NCBI GenBank assembly: GCA_902462495.1
Contig: CABQCC010000023.1
Span: 1-18,505 of the forward strand
Source of the DNA: an uncultured Eubacterium sp.
Lineage (GTDB): Bacteria > Bacillota > Clostridia > Oscillospirales > Acutalibacteraceae
Length of the DNA: 18,505 nt
Direction: 5' to 3'
The position numbers and the translations under genes were made by a program. The notes under the pieces were generated by a model. That model made no database searches. It worked only from the letters and a program-made list of their open reading frames with translations, and was not told the origin of the DNA. Of this stretch, positions 17,401 through 18,505 are shown piece by piece. Numbering within the stretch: the first letter of the stretch is position 1; each line of letters begins with the position of its first letter.

Positions 17401-17899
17401 ACTGCTTGAACAGGCGGTCAGCGAAGAAAAGGGTGAGGCTGTTCCTGACGAAAAAGAGCAAGAATGTCTTATTGATTTGCCTGTTGACGCAAGTATTCCG
17501 TCAACATATATCACCTCGACTCCGCAAAGGCTTGATATGTACAAGACCATTGCAAACATCCGTTCAAACGAGGAAGCAAACGATGTTTATGACGAACTCA
17601 CCGACCGTTTTGGTGTTCCTCCGGCAAGCGTGTACGGTCTTGTTGAAATTGCACTTTTGCGAAACACGGCAATGCAACTCGGAATTTACGAAATCAGGCA
17701 AACAGGCATAAACGCAAAATTCTTCTTGAACGATGTAAAACCTGAATACCTCATCGCTCTCAACGAAAAAATGCGTGGCAGAGCAAAACTGAATTCCGGC
17801 AAAAAGACCTTCATTTCGGTTGAAACCATCGGCGGTGACACAATCGGATGCGTGCGTGACACACTCAATCTTTTGAGCGACTCTGTCAAAAATGAATAA
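14441..17899 (+). CDS. mfd: Transcription-repair coupling factor Mfd
   Basis: Mfd is the DNA translocase that pushes stalled RNA polymerase off damaged DNA and recruits UvrA. This 1152-residue protein is complete. Its UvrB-like N-terminal module (about 1-350) includes VEGISREFEHIRLG and FSVRGGLIDIFPPG. A CarD-like RNA polymerase interaction domain spans about 485-555 (GDYIVHNIHGIGIF, then YVPVTQLDLVSKYIG). The RecG-like motor has Walker A GDVGFGKT (638-645), DEEQ (739-742), LSATPIPRTLN and RGRVGRSSRRAYAY. A C-terminal TRCF domain follows. The ATG is preceded by CAAGGCG, a weak ribosome binding site 16 bp after pth, suggesting coupling. Its stop codon overlaps a candidate -35 of the next gene. 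Confidence 0.97.
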   Translation: MSCYSKIFEKDKEYQNLKEAVNAHEFPVGAVGLPEINKVHIVHSLCDDLGKKAFVITPDEASAIKVYEDLSTMTDGVLLYPRREFTFLDVEGISREFEHIRLGVLSKIIKGEYNIVVASVQASCQMTMPPQALIDRSFTISEGEDIDIEETVNKLVKAGYTRFDQVDGTSQFSVRGGLIDIFPPGADDPVRIELWGDTVDSIAKFDISTQRRNDIVDKIDIIPATEVLFPSKEIQAKKIDELAGSLKGKAIKAREKLYADSDKLKQGINLPCNDKYLPLAYDSNGLFDYFDGLLFVLESGKCKERCENQQKLMLEDIKWLLDDGIICKGIDKFSLDFTDLLGVYENCKAIYLDSFPRGSFDTPIRHLASFTCQTFNSWSGTLSQLKDELFPLIKTKYAVCILAGTAKSAKTLAYDLQEMGYQAIYCDKKPNEFAHGLVTVMSGTTSAGFQLSTCKFALITYGKVNQAKKKHKHFSSKDAIHSLDELVIGDYIVHNIHGIGIFQGIEALEINNVSKDYIKISYAKGDNLYVPVTQLDLVSKYIGPRDDSRVKINRLGSGDWSKTKSKVRAGLQDMAKELIALYSKRMHTKGFAFSEDTDMQRDFELRFAYEETDDQLRSIDEIKGDMEKTAPMDRLLCGDVGFGKTEVALRAAFKCIGDGKQCAILVPTTVLAMQHFQTALKRMEAFPVRIEMLSRFVSATKQKEVLSDLEKGKVDLLIGTHRIFGGDIKFKDLGLLIVDEEQRFGVAQKEKIKEKFPRVDVLTLSATPIPRTLNMAMSGIRDMSLLEEAPGDRKPVQTYVIEYDFGIIIEAIEKELARGGQCYYLHNDIETIDHIAMQIKKELPDATVGVAHGQMTEEQLSDVWQKLLNAKIDILVCTTIIETGIDVPNVNTLIIENANRLGLAQLHQIRGRVGRSSRRAYAYFTFSKGKELTDIAQKRLEAIREYTEFGSGFKIAMRDLEIRGAGSLLGNKQHGHMESVGYDMYIKLLEQAVSEEKGEAVPDEKEQECLIDLPVDASIPSTYITSTPQRLDMYKTIANIRSNEEANDVYDELTDRFGVPPASVYGLVEIALLRNTAMQLGIYEIRQTGINAKFFLNDVKPEYLIALNEKMRGRAKLNSGKKTFISVETIGGDTIGCVRDTLNLLSDSVKNE

Positions 17900-17923
17900 A
17901 AAACGAAACCTCGGTTGATAATA
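17894..17923 (+). promoter_or_regulatory. Candidate forespore (sigma-G/sigma-F type) promoter within the mfd terminator
   Basis: GAATA (17894-17898) overlaps the mfd stop codon. It is 18 bp from GATAATA (17917-17923), which fits the Bacillus sigma-G pattern GHATR-N18-CATWMTA with one mismatch. Aligned as sigma-F, the same DNA gives GAATA-N15-GTTGATAATA with one mismatch in each box. As a sigma-A promoter it is poor (GAATAA as -35). Known spoIIQ genes use sigma-F and sigma-G, which agrees with the downstream gene. The match is short, so this stays a hypothesis. Confidence 0.4.
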
Positions 17924-17940
17924 TAACCGAGGTGTTTTTT
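17908..17940 (+). terminator. Rho-independent terminator of mfd containing the next gene's Shine-Dalgarno
   Basis: ACCTCGGTT (17908-17916) pairs perfectly with AACCGAGGT (17925-17933) around an 8-base AT-rich loop. After one G there are six T (17935-17940), ending directly at the ATG of the next gene. The 3' arm holds GAGGTG (17929-17934), the only ribosome binding site for that gene, six bases from its ATG. In a read-through mRNA the site would be paired. Confidence 0.85.
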
Positions 17941-18505
17941 ATGTCTACATCAAATTCAAAAAAGAACGACAACAAAAATGTAAAAGCGTTGTTTTCTGTT
18001 GTGTGCCTGTGCATTGTGTCGCTTGGCTTGATAGTTTACTTTTCCACCGCTCAAAAGGGCAAGGACAGCACGGTAAACGAGCCGACAACAATTGTTGAAA
18101 CCACCGAAGTTCAGCACGCAGTTACGGCAAAGGAAACCACAACAAGGGCAACAAGCGAAGCAAAAACTTCCAAGCAAAAAGCAACTGTGAAAAAGGAAGT
18201 CACTATGTCGCAGGGCAAGGGCAACACTCCGTACAAGAGCTACTACAAATATCCGCTCACAGACGCTGTTTCAAAGGGCTACAGCGAGGAGTTAACCTAC
18301 GACAAAACCATGGGCGATTACCGTGCGCACACGGCGGTTGATTTCAGCGGTGCACTCGGCGACAAGGTGACGGCAATCAACGACGGACTTGTAACAAAGG
18401 TTTACACCGATTCAATGTACGGTTTGTGTGTTGAAATCGACCACGGCGGAAAGTTCGTTGTGAGATACTGCGGACTTGAAAGTGCAACCGTGAAAAAGGG
18501 CAACT
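17941..18505 (+). CDS. M23 (LytM) domain protein, SpoIIQ-like, cut by window end
   Basis: The first 188 residues are present; the 3' end is beyond the window. There is one membrane helix (about 14-36), a Thr/Lys/Glu-rich linker (about 40-95), then a LytM domain starting near 100. YSEELTYDKTMGDYRAHTAVD (114-134) resembles the start of the domain in clostridial SpoIIQ proteins and includes the zinc-ligand motif HxxxD (H130, D134). AINDGLVTKVY and VEIDHGG follow. The usual Y-x-H catalytic His appears as Y-C-G (Gly178). SpoIIQ sits in the forespore membrane and joins SpoIIIAH across to the mother cell during engulfment. Another membrane-anchored M23 protein is the alternative. It starts directly after the mfd terminator T-run. 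Confidence 0.72.
   Translation, partial: MSTSNSKKNDNKNVKALFSVVCLCIVSLGLIVYFSTAQKGKDSTVNEPTTIVETTEVQHAVTAKETTTRATSEAKTSKQKATVKKEVTMSQGKGNTPYKSYYKYPLTDAVSKGYSEELTYDKTMGDYRAHTAVDFSGALGDKVTAINDGLVTKVYTDSMYGLCVEIDHGGKFVVRYCGLESATVKKGN

Overview
The window looks like chromosomal core DNA of a low-GC, Gram-positive, probably endospore-forming anaerobe of the Clostridia (Oscillospiraceae/Ruminococcaceae-like). The reasons are GAGGTG/AAAGGAG ribosome binding sites, AT-rich intergenic DNA with good sigma-A promoters, a clostridial-type SecA with a C-terminal zinc motif, a pth-mfd pair, and a partial gene resembling the sporulation protein SpoIIQ. The genus cannot be fixed from the sequence alone. I see no rRNA, tRNA, CRISPR array, insertion sequence, phage gene or attachment site.

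Left arm (1-6955, all minus strand). An apparent three-gene operon runs from a promoter at 3218-3246: an Mbeg1-like alpha/beta-hydrolase, a VanZ-like membrane protein and a GPH-type sugar:cation symporter. Upstream of it is secA with its own sigma-A promoter (6297-6325) and a perfect-stem terminator (3386-3414). Before secA is a small lipoprotein gene.

Divergent region (6956-7196). This 241-bp AT-rich stretch separates the two arms. It carries an extended -10 promoter for the plus strand and the lipoprotein ribosome binding site.

Right arm (7197-18505, all plus strand). A stand-alone phosphoglycosyl transferase is followed by a full-length LacZ beta-galactosidase. Next is an orphan radical SAM protein with SPASM-like cysteines, its own promoter and a structured leader. 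Then comes a tight housekeeping cluster: a CNNM/CorC-type transporter, peptidyl-tRNA hydrolase and Mfd. The last gene, cut by the window end, encodes a one-TM M23 (LytM) protein resembling SpoIIQ.

Most of the window is ordinary: protein export (SecA), transcription-coupled repair (Mfd), translation quality control (Pth) and galactoside use (LacZ, possibly the distant GPH symporter). The most unusual piece is the 50-bp mfd/spoIIQ-like junction. There the mfd terminator hairpin appears to carry a forespore-type -10 in its loop and the next gene's Shine-Dalgarno in its 3' arm. The radical SAM gene is the best candidate for uncharacterised biochemistry. I found no convincing new defence, mobile or RNA-guided system.
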